Shown here piece by piece: positions 20,766 through 35,486 of a stretch of DNA of 64,000 nucleotides. The position numbers and the translations under genes are program-made. Source of the DNA: Vicia villosa (taxonomy: Eukaryota; Streptophyta; Magnoliopsida; Fabales; Fabaceae); NCBI RefSeq assembly GCF_029867415.1, contig NC_081185.1, positions 133,073,753-133,137,752 on the forward strand. Direction: 5' to 3'. Numbering within the stretch: position 1 is the first letter of the stretch; every line of letters begins with the position of its first letter. A model generated the notes under the pieces. The model was not told where the DNA came from and did not search any database. It saw only the letters and a program-made list of their open reading frames with translations.

Positions 20766-21780
20766 GAGTTGAAAATAACATGTATTGGATAAAAGTACAA
20801 TGAAAATAATAATTTATTACACTTGGATTTTTAGCTGGGAGACTGTTAACAAAGAATGTCAAAATGAAAAGACATTTGTTCATTAGAAGACACTAATGAA
20901 GTGTTGTTATTAATGAAATGTTTAAAAAAATATTTTGATAATAAAGCGTCGACGGAGAATCTATCATGGTGTCGATGAAAAGAGAATATGATTTAGATAA
21001 ATCTCAAGAACAAATCCAAAAGATCAAGATCATATGGAAAATTTGTCCTGAATTTTGAGAAGGGTAGTCGACATGATCCTTTTCTACGTCAATCAAGGTA
21101 TCGATGAAGGAGAACATAACAGATCCACGAGATTATGATCATCTAGAAACATGTCCATAATCTTGAAAAGGGCAGTCGACGAGACCCTCTGTGCAACCAA
21201 CATATCAATCGACTGAGCCACAAAAGTTTAAGACTTAGTATTTTTACAAGTTAAAAAGACCTTTGCAAGCAACGTCGACAGTGCGGTGGACAGTTTTCCT
21301 CGGAAGTTCGTAGGGAAGTTTGAAGCGATTATAACTCTATAGGGTTATAACTCAATGTGGGTTATTTGACTAATATGATTAATTATATCGTCAAATGTGG
21401 CGGAGGTATCGCCACGAAACGTAGGAGACCAAAATCCTTTTTATCTAAGTTTCACATTGCCACAGAGAGAGCAGCCTTATGGCATGCCAACTGTTATGAT
21501 GGAAGGCGTACACCCTAGTGCATCAATATACTAAAAAATGTGATAGTTATGTCTACGTTCTTCAATTCAAATTAGGCCACCGAGTCTACTTTTGGGCAAC
21601 TTTGGTTGAGCAAGACAATCGCCTGGAGGTGTAGGATATTTCCCTTCAGTTACGTCGCCTCTAGTCAATAACTTTGTCCAAGCCATGAGACAATAAATGA
21701 ACAAGAGTAACCATGATATGGTCAACATGCTTACGCAACGAGAATTAGAAAATAAAATATTTTTTTAACTCGTTAATGAA
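20766..21780. other. possible 5' region of a gypsy relic
   Basis: No open gene. Several GTCGAC/TCGAC words occur, and the segment leads into a recognisable gag relic at 21782, so it is probably old retrotransposon sequence. No LTR or PBS could be placed. Confidence 0.3.
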
Positions 21781-21781
21781 A

Positions 21782-21984
21782 AATGCCTTCACGTGGTTTA
21801 CCACGCTACCTCCAAATCTAATCTTTAATTGGAATTAATTGGAGAAAGTGTTTCACGAATAGTTTTACACGGGACAATAAAAGATTAGTCTCAAAGAATT
21901 GGCTAGTGTAAGACGAAAGGTGGCAGAAAATATTAATGACTACCTCAATAAGTTTAGAACCTTGAAATTGAGATTTTTTATATA
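21782..21984 (+). pseudogene. Ty3-gypsy gag relic
   Basis: The frame from 21782 gives a typical gag core (T-W-F-T-T-L-P-P, then K-I-S-L-K-E-L-A-S-V, then D-Y-L-N-K-F-R), interrupted by three in-frame stops before the final one. The motif order matches the retrotransposon gag family; the lineage is not determined. No pol follows. Confidence 0.75.
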
Positions 21985-22149
21985 ACACCTCGAATTCAAT
22001 TAAATTATTTAATTGAATTTCTATTGGTTTATTTAATGATTTAAATATTTTTATACAGTGGAGGAGCCAGAAAAATTACGAAGCTTGACTTCAAAAAAAT
22101 TACGAAGCTTGGGCAAATTAGAAAGTGCAATAAAAAACAACCTCACAGT

Positions 22150-22530
22150 CCCAAATATGTCGAGCGGCATGGTCATGCTAGTATATCAAGACGGACGTGT
22201 CTGAAGGCCCACCCGGGTAGCCACCATCATGTGCGTCTTGAGCATCATCCTGACTATAATCGTCATGCTCGGGGTGAACCTCAGGTACCTCCTCCTCCTC
22301 GTGTATGTTCTCCTCCTTCAAACTAACCTCACGAGAGGAAAACACTCGAGACAATCAACTCCTTGATGCAGATGAGGATCCTGCAGGCGCCTCATCCATC
22401 TAGACTGGGACTCGGACTCGTCCCCGTCCCGAGTCACTCCTTGCTGCGCGGCTCTCCCGCACCGAGCTGAGGCTGTCTGTGTGTACCTCCCATATCTAAG
22501 TCGATTGATCGATACCTGGTTCTTAGTCAT
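22150..22530 (-). pseudogene. PMD gene exon 1 relic
   Basis: The minus-strand reading from the ATG at 22530 matches exon 1 of the PMD gene at 17392 (M-T-x-N-Q, then Q-T-A-S-A-R, an acidic run, then Y-P-G-G-P, D-T-S and a D-H-x-A-R end). A stop codon replaces the Gln before D-H, and the acidic segment carries indels. Exons 2 and 3 are missing; sequence left of about 22140 is unrelated. Confidence 0.8.
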
Positions 22531-22699
22531 TTTCCTGAAATTATGAATCAAGTCAAGTATATGAATCAAACATTTAATCAATCAAGTATGGTGAGATTAA
22601 GAATCAAGTCATAAGAAGACCAATTATCATAGCCCAGAGTTTTAGGAAAAGTATACAAACATGGATAAAGTGAACACATAAAGTGAAAACTAAAAAAAA

Positions 22700-23270
22700 T
22701 AGTTAAGAGCCAATTTCGGAAGTGCATATTCGTAACTGGTCAGAGGTGTTTTTCGGATATGCACTTCCGAAATTACATGCAAACAACCATTTTGACAGTT
22801 TCTATTTTTTGCCCTAACTCATACAAAATCCATTTTTTATCATACAAACACTATCATTGAGCATCAATAACTTCAACCTACACCATTATCCTAATTTCTA
22901 ACAGCCCTAATAACATTTCGAAGCTGGAGTGAAATTTTTTGGAAACTTACAATTTTTTGAAGCTTTGAGTAACACTTGAATGGAGCCTTGAGCCTTTAAT
23001 GAAAGTTGTGGAGTATGAATGTCTTGATAGGAACTTGATATCAATGAGTTTGTAGAAGAAATTTTGTGTTTTGAAGAGAATGCGAGTAGTGGTGGTGGTT
23101 GTTTGCGTTTTTGTGAAAACTCCAAAATACTTGGGAGATGCATGTCCGAAATCACCTTTATTTTAAAAAGGAGTCTTCGAATATGCATATATAAAATATA
23201 TGGGTATTTTGGGGGTTTCACCGAGAGTCTGTTAAAATGTAAATGAGTACATAAATAAATTCCCTTATAT
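22700..23270 (-). mobile_element. terminal part of a second PMD-type element
   Basis: Four degenerate copies of the 20-bp palindrome (near 22716, 22752, 23128 and 23175) lie in the upstream region of the PMD exon relic. They are followed by GGGTATTTTGGGGGTTTCACC, which resembles the inner terminal repeat of the 16697 element. The outer end has decayed, so no target duplication is called. Confidence 0.6.
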
Positions 23271-23290
23271 GACAAACATGTTGGGCTTTC

Positions 23291-24431
23291 CCTCCTATTT
23301 GGAGAAGCTCAAATTAATGTGGGTTAGTGATTCATGTGCGTGTAAGCTTTTGTTGTTATCCAACAAAGAGAATCATGTCATTCATTAATTCTGTTAGAGA
23401 AACAACAAGAAAAGTTAGAGAGAAAAATGAAATCCCACAACCCCAATTCTACACAAATCAATATCAAAAAATTGAAGCTAGCGCAAAATTCAACGGTCGG
23501 ATCGTCTTGAAAATTTAACACAACGTTCATGACTTATAAGAGCACATTTTGAATAGTGGTCATCTTTAAGGTAAGAATTTCTTGGTGTTTTTTAGTTGTT
23601 TTGTCTCTCTTGATTCTTGTTGTATTCCAAGATTAATTGCAAATCTTGATGATGTTGATGTATACCTCTAACTAGTGTTACAGAGAACCTTGTTTGTACC
23701 CATTGTTGATTATAGTTGAGATTTTAAGTGGCATATGGGTCTCGTGATTTTATAGTGCAATTCTAACCTTTTAAATTGGGAGAAGGAATAAGAAGAATAA
23801 AGAGTTCAAAGAACAGGTGGGTGAGATTTAGTATTTTCAATTGCAATTTTGACCTCTGTAGTTGGGAGAAGGAAGAAGGAGTTTGAAGATCAGGTGGATG
23901 TGTTTGTCAAATGAAAACCATTAAATTCAAATAAAAGTTATTTTTGATTTGTAAATTATTAGAGGTAATGAATGATTGATATGTAATAACTAAAAATTTC
24001 ATATAAAAAAAGACTCACTATAAATTTCCCGCACTTTATTGCTAATGTGACATAAGATTATATTTTATTGTCCAATTAAAATGACTTTATTAAAAAAATC
24101 AATTATGTGACTTCACCGTTGAAACTCCCTATCAAATATCAATTATACATTTCTATTAATTTTGATGCTACCCAAATATAATCAAATATGCACTAATTTT
24201 TTGAAATTTTAGTTTTTTAAACTAAAATTGAATTTAAATGTTACATTATTTTCTCTAAAAATATATATGGACTAACTTCTTTGTAAGCACGTATAAATTT
24301 TATAAATATGTATTTGAACTTAGTATTTCATTTATAAAACTCTAAAATTAAAAGCTAACCGAAATTGAATCCAAATCCTATTATCACTCACGCCCCGTTC
24401 CTTACAATAAAATTATATTTTGTATCCACTG
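23291..24431. other. intergenic DNA upstream of H4 gene 1
   Basis: No gene or clear transposon boundary is recognised. The last part is AT-rich. Confidence 0.5.
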
Positions 24432-24625
24432 CCACGTCATCGATCCGGAAGAAAAGTGCTATTCGAGCATAACAACATCAAAGAAGGAAGGGATACTGTC
24501 CATCGTATAACATCAACGGTCATGGACAAACCAAATGGGACGACGCGGATCGCCATTCTCATCCATTGATTGATTATAATCGACGGCTCAAAGTACTCTT
24601 CCCACTTGCAGTCTTCATATATAAA
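24432..24625 (+). promoter_or_regulatory. histone H4 promoter, gene 1
   Basis: A hexamer-type element CCACGTCATCGATCCG lies at 24432-24447, the plant histone octamer CGCGGATC at 24544-24551, and a TATA box TATATAAA at 24618-24625, about 83 bp before the ATG. Octamer and ACGTCA elements are known to give S-phase expression of plant histone genes. Confidence 0.9.
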
Positions 24626-24635
24626 CACAACCTGA

Positions 24636-25019
<384 letters not shown>

Positions 25020-25199
25020 TTCTTGTTCTCAAATTAGGGTTTAAGATAGCCCTAGCTTGTTTTGGTTGTAAATGTTGGTTAATTTCGATGCATTTCAGCT
25101 GTTCTGTTTTAGTTTATTTGATTAGATTAGTTGTAGATCTGTTTCAATTGAACTGGAACAACTTGTTCTATGTTTCTGCTATGTTGATTTGTAAGAGTT

Positions 25200-25839
25200 T
25201 TTAATTATGAATGATGAAACTCTTTATGATGTTCAACGTGTGTTTCTCCCCTAAATCATTTGTTCTTCATCTCAACTAATTATGTCTCTTATCTCTCACT
25301 CACTAGGAAATTGTGAATAATTATTGTATTCTTTCATTCACATTAGATATTAGTTGTAAGGTCTAAATTGTGTTGGTATAGGTAATTTGCTGTGTTATGT
25401 GAAAATTAAAATGGTAATATCTTCTGGGCTCCGTACATCTTTGGGTTTTTAGTCCATGACCCTTTTGATTGATGTGACATTACTAGATACATTTATTTTT
25501 TTAAAGACTACGTATCTCTCCAATAGAGAGAAAAAAATAAAGAGAGAAAATGAAGAGTATCTTCTCTCCTTTTTTTCTTTAGCTTTATCTCTCTGTTTCT
25601 TTTCAAAATGGATCCTCTCCTATGGCCTCTCTTCAGTTTTTAGTGCGGTTCCAAATCGAAGGGTTGATATGCATTAAAGAAATGATAAATCGAAGGCTTG
25701 CCATCGTCATCGCGCTGAGGTTACATCTCAATCATGAAATTTGGTTATTTAAGTAAACTTTTTTTAAACTTGATTTTAATTTCAAAATTTGATTGTTGAT
25801 AAAAAAAATTCCAAAAATGAACTGACAAGGGAAAAAATT
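25200..25839. other. 3' flank of H4 gene 1
   Basis: T-rich 3' untranslated and intergenic sequence. No further gene is recognised. Confidence 0.5.
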
Positions 25840-26303
25840 GTTTGGTAAAAAAAGTAGTTGATTGATAAGCTAGTTTATAGCTTATAGCTTATGATTGATG
25901 GCTGATGACTTATAGCTTATAGCGGATGGTTAAGATTGATAGCTTATAAACTCATTTAAGTGTTTGATAAAATTAGCGGTTCAATTAACTTCTAAATGTA
26001 AAATGACATTAAAGATATTTAATATATAATTATTTTATTTTAAATTAAAATAAATTATAAGGGTTAAAAATGGATTTTAATTAAAATAATAAGAATAAAA
26101 AAGGAAAAATTATAATAAGCTATAAGACATAAGCTAAAACGCTATTTGAAATAGCGTCTGGAAAATAAGCTATAAGTTAGTAAAATAAGCTATAAGTTCG
26201 TGATGAAAAGACCGTTATCAAACAGGTCTAAATTATCAAATGAGCTTATAAGACATAAGACATAAGCTATAAGTTCGAAAACATGTCTTACCAAACAGAA
26301 CCA
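25840..26303. mobile_element. foldback MITE rich in AGCTTATA words
   Basis: Ends read TGTTTGGTAA inward from both sides. Many copies of ATAAGCTATAAG/CTTATAGCTTAT occur in both orientations, and internal palindromes include CGCTATTTGAAATAGCG (26140-26156). No coding capacity. The target duplication is not resolved, so the ends are approximate and the superfamily open (hAT-like by style). Confidence 0.6.
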
Positions 26304-27619
26304 GAGCCAAAGTACTATGAAGCTTACTGTTCTAATTGAACTTTTTTTTTCCTTTGCAAAATTAAGGTATAATTATATCACGGCTTTTTTAAGTTATTTT
26401 ATTGTAATACACTAGTCTCTTACTTTTTTTTAATAATTTAATTTTTTAAGTAAACAAATGTGTGCAGAGTTACCATTTTTTTAATTTTTGATTAAATTAA
26501 TCATCTAAAATATATAATATAAAATATATAAAGTTGCAACAAAATAAATATATTAGCATCCTAAATATATTAAGTAACATTTAAAATATATAAAATCAAA
26601 TTTTAATTCAACAAAAAAAAAATTAGAAGACCAAATTATTAAAAAAATAAAACTTAATAAATGAACCTGTCCAAAATTAATTATAACGAAGAAGACTGTG
26701 TTAAAGTTGCAATTGAGTTTTTGGTGTTTGAGATTGTCTTGATTTTATATTAACGTGGAAAAACTTAAATGCTATTGACAACATACAGACAAAAATATAT
26801 AGAAATCATTATGCAATACTTAAGCCATCCCATTGATAATTTGTTTTTTTGGTAAGATGGACATGAAAGACCCTAAAGCAGATTTTAAACCTATCTCGTC
26901 TATTTTTGGTACTGATTGAGTTTTTAAAATATATTTTATAACATACTGTATAATGAAATATAGTTCAACTGCAAAGTGATTTAGTACATATTAGTTTAAT
27001 AAGTGCATAGAATATAAAATAGAAAGTGACTTGTATAAAAGCACAAGTATTTTTCATGAAATGCAAGATGTTATCTTCTTTAATAAAAAAAATGGTGTTG
27101 TTAATTTATAAAATATAATCTTTCAATATGAACTACTGGTAAGGTTTGACAAATGAAATTGGTTGTCAAGGATAAAACAATGCAAGTTAGTTGTTATTGG
27201 GGCAACTTGTGTTTGGAGTATTTAGAAATATAAAAACAATAAGATCTTTCAAAATGACAAGACTCAATAGTTGAGGTAAAATTATCGATTGGAAAGTTGT
27301 TTCGAATAAAGTCAAAATCAATATCAAACGACATAGCTATGTGGTATATGAACTCTAAGGTATGCTTAGGCATCCCAATCACTTGATCAAGAGGTGTCGA
27401 TGGTAGCATTTCCAATCGATTCAGTTTTGACTTTTATTGACATATATTATGTGCCTGAGTTGTTGCTTGTAGGTAGCTTTGTGGTGTCTAGGGTGAGTAT
27501 GCGCCGTTGTGGTCAATATTTCACACTCATTTTCATGTGGAGGTTTTAGTTGTGGTATAAGTGTTAGTGCTGGAGCTGCTTTGTTGTAGAATTTCTTTTA
27601 CCGAGGTGCCCCAATAGGT
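26304..27619. other. AT-rich intergenic DNA
   Basis: No gene, RNA or bounded repeat is recognised in this stretch. Confidence 0.5.
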
Positions 27620-27628
27620 TATAATATA

Positions 27629-28893
27629 GGAAATTTCTTTACCCATCTCTCTATTTTCTTGGTCACCTCTGATGGAAGACCAAAATACTCTTACTTCGGA
27701 AATCCATTTTCGAAACGCTTTTTTTAAAAAATTTGTCTTATTTCGGAAATACACTTCCGAAAACAGGAGAAAAAGGTATTTTTGGAGATGCATTTCCGAG
27801 AACACCTCTTTTTGGGAGAGGAGTGTCTTCGGAGATGCATATCCGAAATATTCCAAGACCAAATTGGTCTTGGAATGTTTAGGATATACACTTCCGAAAG
27901 AATTCAATAATTATTAAAAAATTAAAATCAAGGTGAATCAATACTATTAATAGAATTCAAAATTTTCTAAACAATTTTAAAGTTAAAAATTATTTTATTA
28001 ACTTATGTAAATCAAAAACATTTTAATTTCATAAGTAAATTTTGAATTATATAGAATTAAATATAAAATTTATTCATTAAATAAAATTAAGACAAAATCT
28101 TTTTTTAATTTTTTTAAACTAAATAAAAAATTACAATTCATTTTTAATTATGAATCAGAATAGAAATATATAAATATATAATAATAATTATTAATTTTGT
28201 AAGTGAAATATATAAATATATAATATATAAATATATAATAATTATTATAAATTAAAACACTCATTTTTTAATTTTTATAATTATTATATAAATATATAAA
28301 TATATTTATAATTAATATATAATAATTATTATATAAATATATAAATATATAATAATTTTTATAAATATATAATAATTATTATAATTATTATATAAATATA
28401 TAAATTAAAACACTCATTTTTTTAATTTTTTTTGTAAATATATAATAATTATTATAAATATATAAATATATAAATAAAAAATTATAACTCATTTTGTAAG
28501 TGAAATTATGTTAATTATTTTAATTAAAATTATTTTAAATTTTAAAATATGAATCCGAATAGAAATATATAATAATTATTATTCATAACTCATAAATTAT
28601 ATTAAAATATATAATTATTATTCATTACTCATAAATTATATCAAATTTATGATATATAAATTAATTAATATCCTAAAATTAATTTTTGAGATTTTTATAT
28701 TTTTTTTTTGTTTTTTCGGAGATGCATCTCCGAATTAATCAAAATCCCAATTTTTGGGATTTTTTCGGAAATGCACTTCTGAAGTCTTTAAAAATTTAGA
28801 AATTTTTTTTTTCGGAAATGCATTTCTGAAACAGGAGTAAAATGGGGTTTTCGTTGGGGGTGACCCCATAAAGAGGTGGGTAAAGAAAAAACC
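27629..28893. mobile_element. non-autonomous relative of the PMD transposon
   Basis: The element is 1265 bp with ends GGAAATTTCTTTACCCA and, inverted, GGTTTTTTCTTTACCCA. The inverted similarity extends through a TCACC box. It has a perfect 9 bp duplication TATAATATA at 27620-27628 and 28894-28902. Eight copies of the TTCGGAA palindrome family lie in its subterminal regions (five left, three right). The PMD gene is absent; the middle (about 27900-28690) is almost pure A/T with ATATAAATATATAATAATT words. Confidence 0.88.
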
Positions 28894-28902
28894 TATAATA
28901 TA

Positions 28903-29590
28903 TCATTTCATGTTTTCAACACTCAACTGCTTTATTAGTATATTTTCGAAGTTGCGTCGTTTTCTGCCCCACTAAATTCAATATTTGTTTCCCATGTATA
29001 ATCCTTGGTTTGGAAGGTTGAAGCGATTGTAAGTCAAGCAGTGTATATTTTTTATTTGCATTTTATTGTTTTTAGAGTTATGGTTGTGATGTAATTAGTT
29101 GGAGAATGTATAATTTGGTAGGGCTTTTAGTTTTTTTGGCATTTTCTATGTTGTTATTCATACAACCAATGTGCGCTAGTTTCTATGATCTAATTCTATT
29201 ATGTTCTAACTTTGTCTTTACACGACTCATGCTTGAGGGGCTACTTACATGTACAGTCTTTTTGGACGAGCTTTGGAATGAGCCAAAGTCAATCTGAACC
29301 CAATGAAGCTCTCCCAATTTAACAATATATCTAGAAGAATGAGGTTTAGATGAAATAACTAATGGTCGAGATTGGTTATGTCAGTCCAAGTCTAGTGCAT
29401 GTAAATATTTGATTGAGAATGTATTTATTATTGATGATGGATATCATGATTAAGAACATAGACAATCATGCTTGATTCTAATCACCACCAAGAGGTCATA
29501 CCAATTGAGTGAAATCACATTAAATTGTCTCAGATAGGCTTTTGTGTAAGGCGGGTCAGAGCTCTAATATAAGGAGAAAGGCATGAGAAA
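28903..29590. other. intergenic DNA
   Basis: No supported gene. A 63-codon ORF near 29106 has no recognisable motif. Confidence 0.4.
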
Positions 29591-29609
29591 AATACACACA
29601 CACACACAG

Positions 29610-30590
<981 letters not shown>

Positions 30591-30860
30591 GGCGAAGTGA
30601 TTTAATCTAGACCAAATATGCTTTATTGTTGGGAGAGACTTTGTATCGAATCCCTCCGACTCTTTTAAGCTGAGTCTTTCAAACAAAACTTTTAGTTGAG
30701 TCTTTAAAGTGAGACTTTAAGTTGGTTCTTTTAGGAGAGACTTTATGTTGAGTCTCTTAAGTGAAACTTTCGGTTGCATCTCTCAAGCGAGACTTTATGT
30801 TGCTTTTCTCATGCGAGACTTTGAGTTGGGTCAAGTTTGAGGAGACTTTGCGAGGCATTT
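30591..30860 (+). repeat. short-period GAGACTTT/GAGTCTC repeats
   Basis: Diverged units of roughly 30-35 bp of the form AGACTTTAAGTTGAGTCTCTTAAG, each containing inverted GAGACT/AGTCTC words. Confidence 0.7.
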
Positions 30861-31029
30861 AGGCGAGCCTGTTTGATGGGATTCTAGGTCCTCCATGAGA
30901 TATTATATATTGATCATGTCTAATGAATCTATAAGTCCCTCATGCGAGATTATTTATTAATCCTCCCAGTCCCTTAGATTAGATTATATGTATGGTGAGA
31001 CTATAAGTCCCTCATGCGAGATTATTTAT

Positions 31030-32240
31030 TGATCCTGATTGTTGAGACTTGAAGTATCTCAAGTAAGACGTTTAGATGAGCATGTTCAATAGGACTCTCA
31101 ATCCCTTAACTGAGATTATATACTTAGCCTGGCTAATGAGGCTTCAAGTATCTCAGGCGAGGCGTTGGGTCATCGGGCGGGTCTTCCTTCAGTCCCTCAA
31201 ACAAGAATTTTAGTTAAGTCTCTTAAGCCAAACCTTAGTCATGTACTTGAGGCAAGACTTTTAGGCTGAATCTCCCTGAGGAAACTTTGAGTCCATTAGG
31301 AGAGGTGTTTATATGAGCCTTTTTTATGGGACTCCCAGTCCATTAGGAGAGATTATATGTTTTGCCTGGCTGATGAGACTTCAAGTCTCGTGAGAGGCGT
31401 TGGGTTACTCGGGTGAGACTTCTATCTGACCCTCAAACAAGACTTTAAGTTAAGTATCTTAGGCCACACTTTAGTCGCGTCTTAGGGCGAGACTTTTAGG
31501 CTTGATCCCACTCGAAGAAACTTTAAGTCCCTCAAGAAAGGTGTTTAGATGAGCATGTTTGATGGGACTCTCAGTCCCTCTGGTGACATTATATGTTTAG
31601 TCTAGTTGATGAGACCTCAAGTCTCTCAGGAGAGGCGTTGGGTCACTCGGGTGGAACATCTATCAGACCCTCAGACAAGATTTTAAGTTATGTCTCTTAA
31701 GCCAAACATGAGTCACATTCTTTGTCTGAGACTTTTAGACTGGATCCCACTCGAAGAAACTTTAAGTCCATCAGGCAAGGTGTTTATATGAGTCTGTTTG
31801 ATGGGACTCTCAGTCCATCATGTAAGATAAAATGTTTAGTCTGGCTGATGAGACTTCGAGTCTCTCAAGCGAGGTGTTGGACCACTCGGACAGGATATCT
31901 TTCAGACCTTCAAAAAAGGATTTAGGTTAAGTCTCTCATGTCAAACACCAATCACATCCTTCGGGTGATACTTTTAGGCTAGATCCTACTCGAGGAAACT
32001 TTGAGTCCTTCAAGCGAGGTGTTTATATGAACTTGTTTGACGGGACTACTAGTCCCTCATGCGAGATAATGTATTTAGTCTAGGTGATGAGGTTGTAAGT
32101 TCCTCAGGGGAGGTGGACCTCTATGACGAGACTTCTATCAAGCCCTCAAACAAGAAGTTTAAGTTAATTTTTTTGTGTTAGACTTCAGTCGCGTCCCTTG
32201 GGCGAGTCTGTTTGATGGATCCCCTTTAGGCGCAATTCTT
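31030..32240 (+). repeat. tandem repeat of about 240 bp, five diverged units
   Basis: Successive units share the order GGGACTCTCAGTCCC, GATTATATG, CTGGCTGATGAGACTTCAAG, AGGCGTTGGGTCACTCGG, CCCTCAAACAAGACTTTAAG, GGCGAGACTTTTAGGCT, GAAACTTTAAGTCC, GGTGTTTATATGAGC. Period estimated from units near 31091, 31327, 31564, 31803 and 32040. Compact palindromes (GAGACTTCAAGTCTC, GGGACTCTCAGTCCC) occur once per unit. The style resembles 3' UTR arrays of Ogre-type elements, but no element boundary is visible. Confidence 0.85.
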
Positions 32241-32339
32241 TCAAGTACTGCTTAAGGAAAGTTTGCTTCTTCATATCATTCATGTTGTTCATAGTCTTTA
32301 GCGTTGAATAAGTAGCTTATTAAGACGTCAATGATTCTT

Positions 32340-32650
32340 CTACGATGGTTTAATGATGTATTCGCCGCGTAGGGCGACAAAAATCCTTCAGTGAAGGTTT
32401 GACATTTTTATTAGCCTTGTAGGGTGACAAGTATATTCTAGTGGAAGTCCATCACTTGTATTAGCCTCGTAGGACAACAAGGATCTTCCGGTGGAAGTCC
32501 ATTATTCGTATTCATCTTATAGGATAGCAAGTAACTTTCGGTGGAAGTTTATCATTTGTATTCCCCTCGTAGCAAAAAAGTATCTTCCGATGAAAGTCCA
32601 ACATTTATATTCGCCTCGTAAGGCAGCAAACATCTTCCGATTAATGTCCA
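32340..32650 (+). repeat. tandem repeat of about 60 bp, five to six units
   Basis: Units contain TATTCGCCTCGTAGGGCGACAA followed by TCTTCCGGTGGAAGTCCA. The second part is a small hairpin (CTTCC/GGAAG); variants CCTTC/GAAGG and CTTTC/GGAAG also pair. Confidence 0.8.
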
Positions 32651-33240
32651 AATTATTTTAATATAATAGAGTTTATTTAGTTATTGCTCATTTCATAATT
32701 AAATTATTTATTTCATATTTTTATGTGCATCTAGTAAAAGTATGTACCATATCATTACATTATTTATAGATGCATTTTAATAAATTTACCCATGCACCTT
32801 ACTAGTTGATGATATGATTGCAAACTACATCATAAAGAACCATCCATTGAGATTGAGATTTGAAAAAATGCCAAAAGAAGAAAATAACTAGAGAGCGAGG
32901 ACCCAATTAAAGGAATCAAATTAGGAACTCCAAAATACAATAGGCCCAAATTTAAAAGTTAATTGTTATGTCAATGAAGTTCAAAAAAAAAAGTTGATTG
33001 AATTAGTAAAACAATACAAAGTTTGATATTCCTTAGACTATGATGACGTCTGTTGTCTGAGACGAAGGTAAATCAAGCACGAGATTTCTTTGAATTACTA
33101 TTTCAATCCTGTCAAATCAAGCCAAGCTCTAGAAGTTAACTTAGTAAAACACCGGAATTCTTTGAAATTCCATTTCAAGTATTTCAAACCTGTTAAGCAA
33201 TCCAAGCTCTAGAAGTATTCATAAGACATAAAAGATGAAA
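32651..33240. other. AT-rich intergenic DNA
   Basis: No gene recognised. Confidence 0.4.
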
Positions 33241-33494
33241 CCAAATGGCTGCTCAAGGTAAAGTTCATGAGATCATTCGGGTACGTCGAATAGTTGGAAA
33301 ACATTGTGCCAACCATCGAGAATAAAAGTGGTAAGTTGCGAGCAGCACCAAAAGATGAGTATTGTGTTCAAATGGCTGACATGCTCCTCGGTAGAAGATC
33401 GAAAAATGAGATCTTGAGTTGTTTAGAAGGTCATGTTAAGTACAACCACATCTTTATCGACAGTCATAAGAATGTTTTCAGAATCTTTGATTAG
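33241..33494 (+). pseudogene. Ty3-gypsy reverse transcriptase relic
   Basis: Frame ending at the TAG 33492-33494 reads N-I-V-P-T-I-E-N-K-S-G-K-L-R, then A-P-K-D-E-Y, then M-A-D-M-L and a degenerate G-Y-N-Q-I-F motif (Y-N-H-I-F here). Compared with intact plant gypsy RT, the V-D-x-R-D-L-N block between G-K-L-R and P-K-D-E is deleted, and the Trp before N-I-V-P is replaced by a stop. It ends 256 bp from the stop of H4 gene 2. Confidence 0.8.
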
Positions 33495-33750
33495 AAATTT
33501 TATAATTAAAAGAAAATAAAAACAATCTGGGAATAAAAATGCAATTGAAGAAATGAGAGTATTCTTCATTAAGATAAAACTCCAAATACAAGAATCACAA
33601 CTAATACTAACAGATCAGTTCAAACAGATCAAGAATAACTAAACTAAATGAACCGAAACAAGAAAACAACTGCATAATTCTTTGAAATAAACCCAACATT
33701 TACATCTAAACGCAGCTAGTGCATACGAAACCCTAGACCGAAAACTAGAA

Positions 33751-34335
<585 letters not shown>

Positions 34336-34370
34336 CAGTGTCTAAAAACATATATGCGATATGACTTAAA

Positions 34371-35486
34371 ACTTAAAAGGATGCGTGATAATATGATACA
34401 CCTGGAATAAATTCATAGAATTATTCAAATACCAACATACTGAATTCAAAGTGTTTAGAATAAAAATATTTAAAATAATTTTCTCTACTTTAAATGAAAT
34501 TATCTTTACAATAATCATTTTCAATTCTCAATCATAGTTTCTAATTAATATTACTTTTTACATTATCTTTGACATTATATTTAAAAGTATGATTTTTTCT
34601 TTTATTTATATATATTTTCAAGGAGAAAATTTACTTATAATTCTTTAAGCATGGTTTATGCTATTTGTCAATTAAAATATAACAAATATATTTTAATATT
34701 AGTTAATGAATGAAAATAAAAGAAAATTATATATGTAAGAAAAAAATATATATTTGTCATATTTTTATTAGAAAATAATATATTTTTTATTAGAAAATAT
34801 ATATTTTTTTAACTTTTATTTTTTTTAAAATTTTATTACTGCTTTTATTATGAACACCCCCTGTAATATTAGTGAATTTTTATTTACCCCTCATAATAAA
34901 AGCAATAACAAAATTATTAAAAGAGATTAATTTTCTTTAAAAAAAATTATAAAAAAAATTATTCCATGTGGATTTATAAAATAATTTTAAAAAATCCATG
35001 TGGACTGCCACGTAGGCAGCAAGAGAGAATCTTTGCTGCAATGTGGCAGTCAGAGAGGTATTTGAAGGAATCTGGAAATTACAAGGGGGGATTGAAAAAA
35101 AACTTTACCAGGAACTAAAAACAAAATTTGCTAACATTACAGGGTTTTTATATTTAACCCTTAAATTGTTGATAAACTCAACCTCAAACTAAACAATTAG
35201 AACTTAATTGCAAAAAGATAAGAACCATGTATTGCTAAAAGTCTCAAAACGTGTTTTAGTTATAACACTTCATAGGAATATGACGACTTTCCTAATACAT
35301 AAGAAACCTATGTGATTTTTAAAAGTGACCGATTCAGAAAAATTAAAAATATTGAGCAATAATTTAAAAACCACAAATTTACATTTTATATAATATATAA
35401 ATAGTGATTTATTAAAATAAACAAGACTCGTTATTTTGTCAAAAAAAAGTATAGTTTAAAATAAAAGAAATGAAACATAACCTTAC
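34371..35486. other. AT-rich intergenic DNA
   Basis: Mostly A/T; no gene or bounded repeat identified. Confidence 0.5.
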
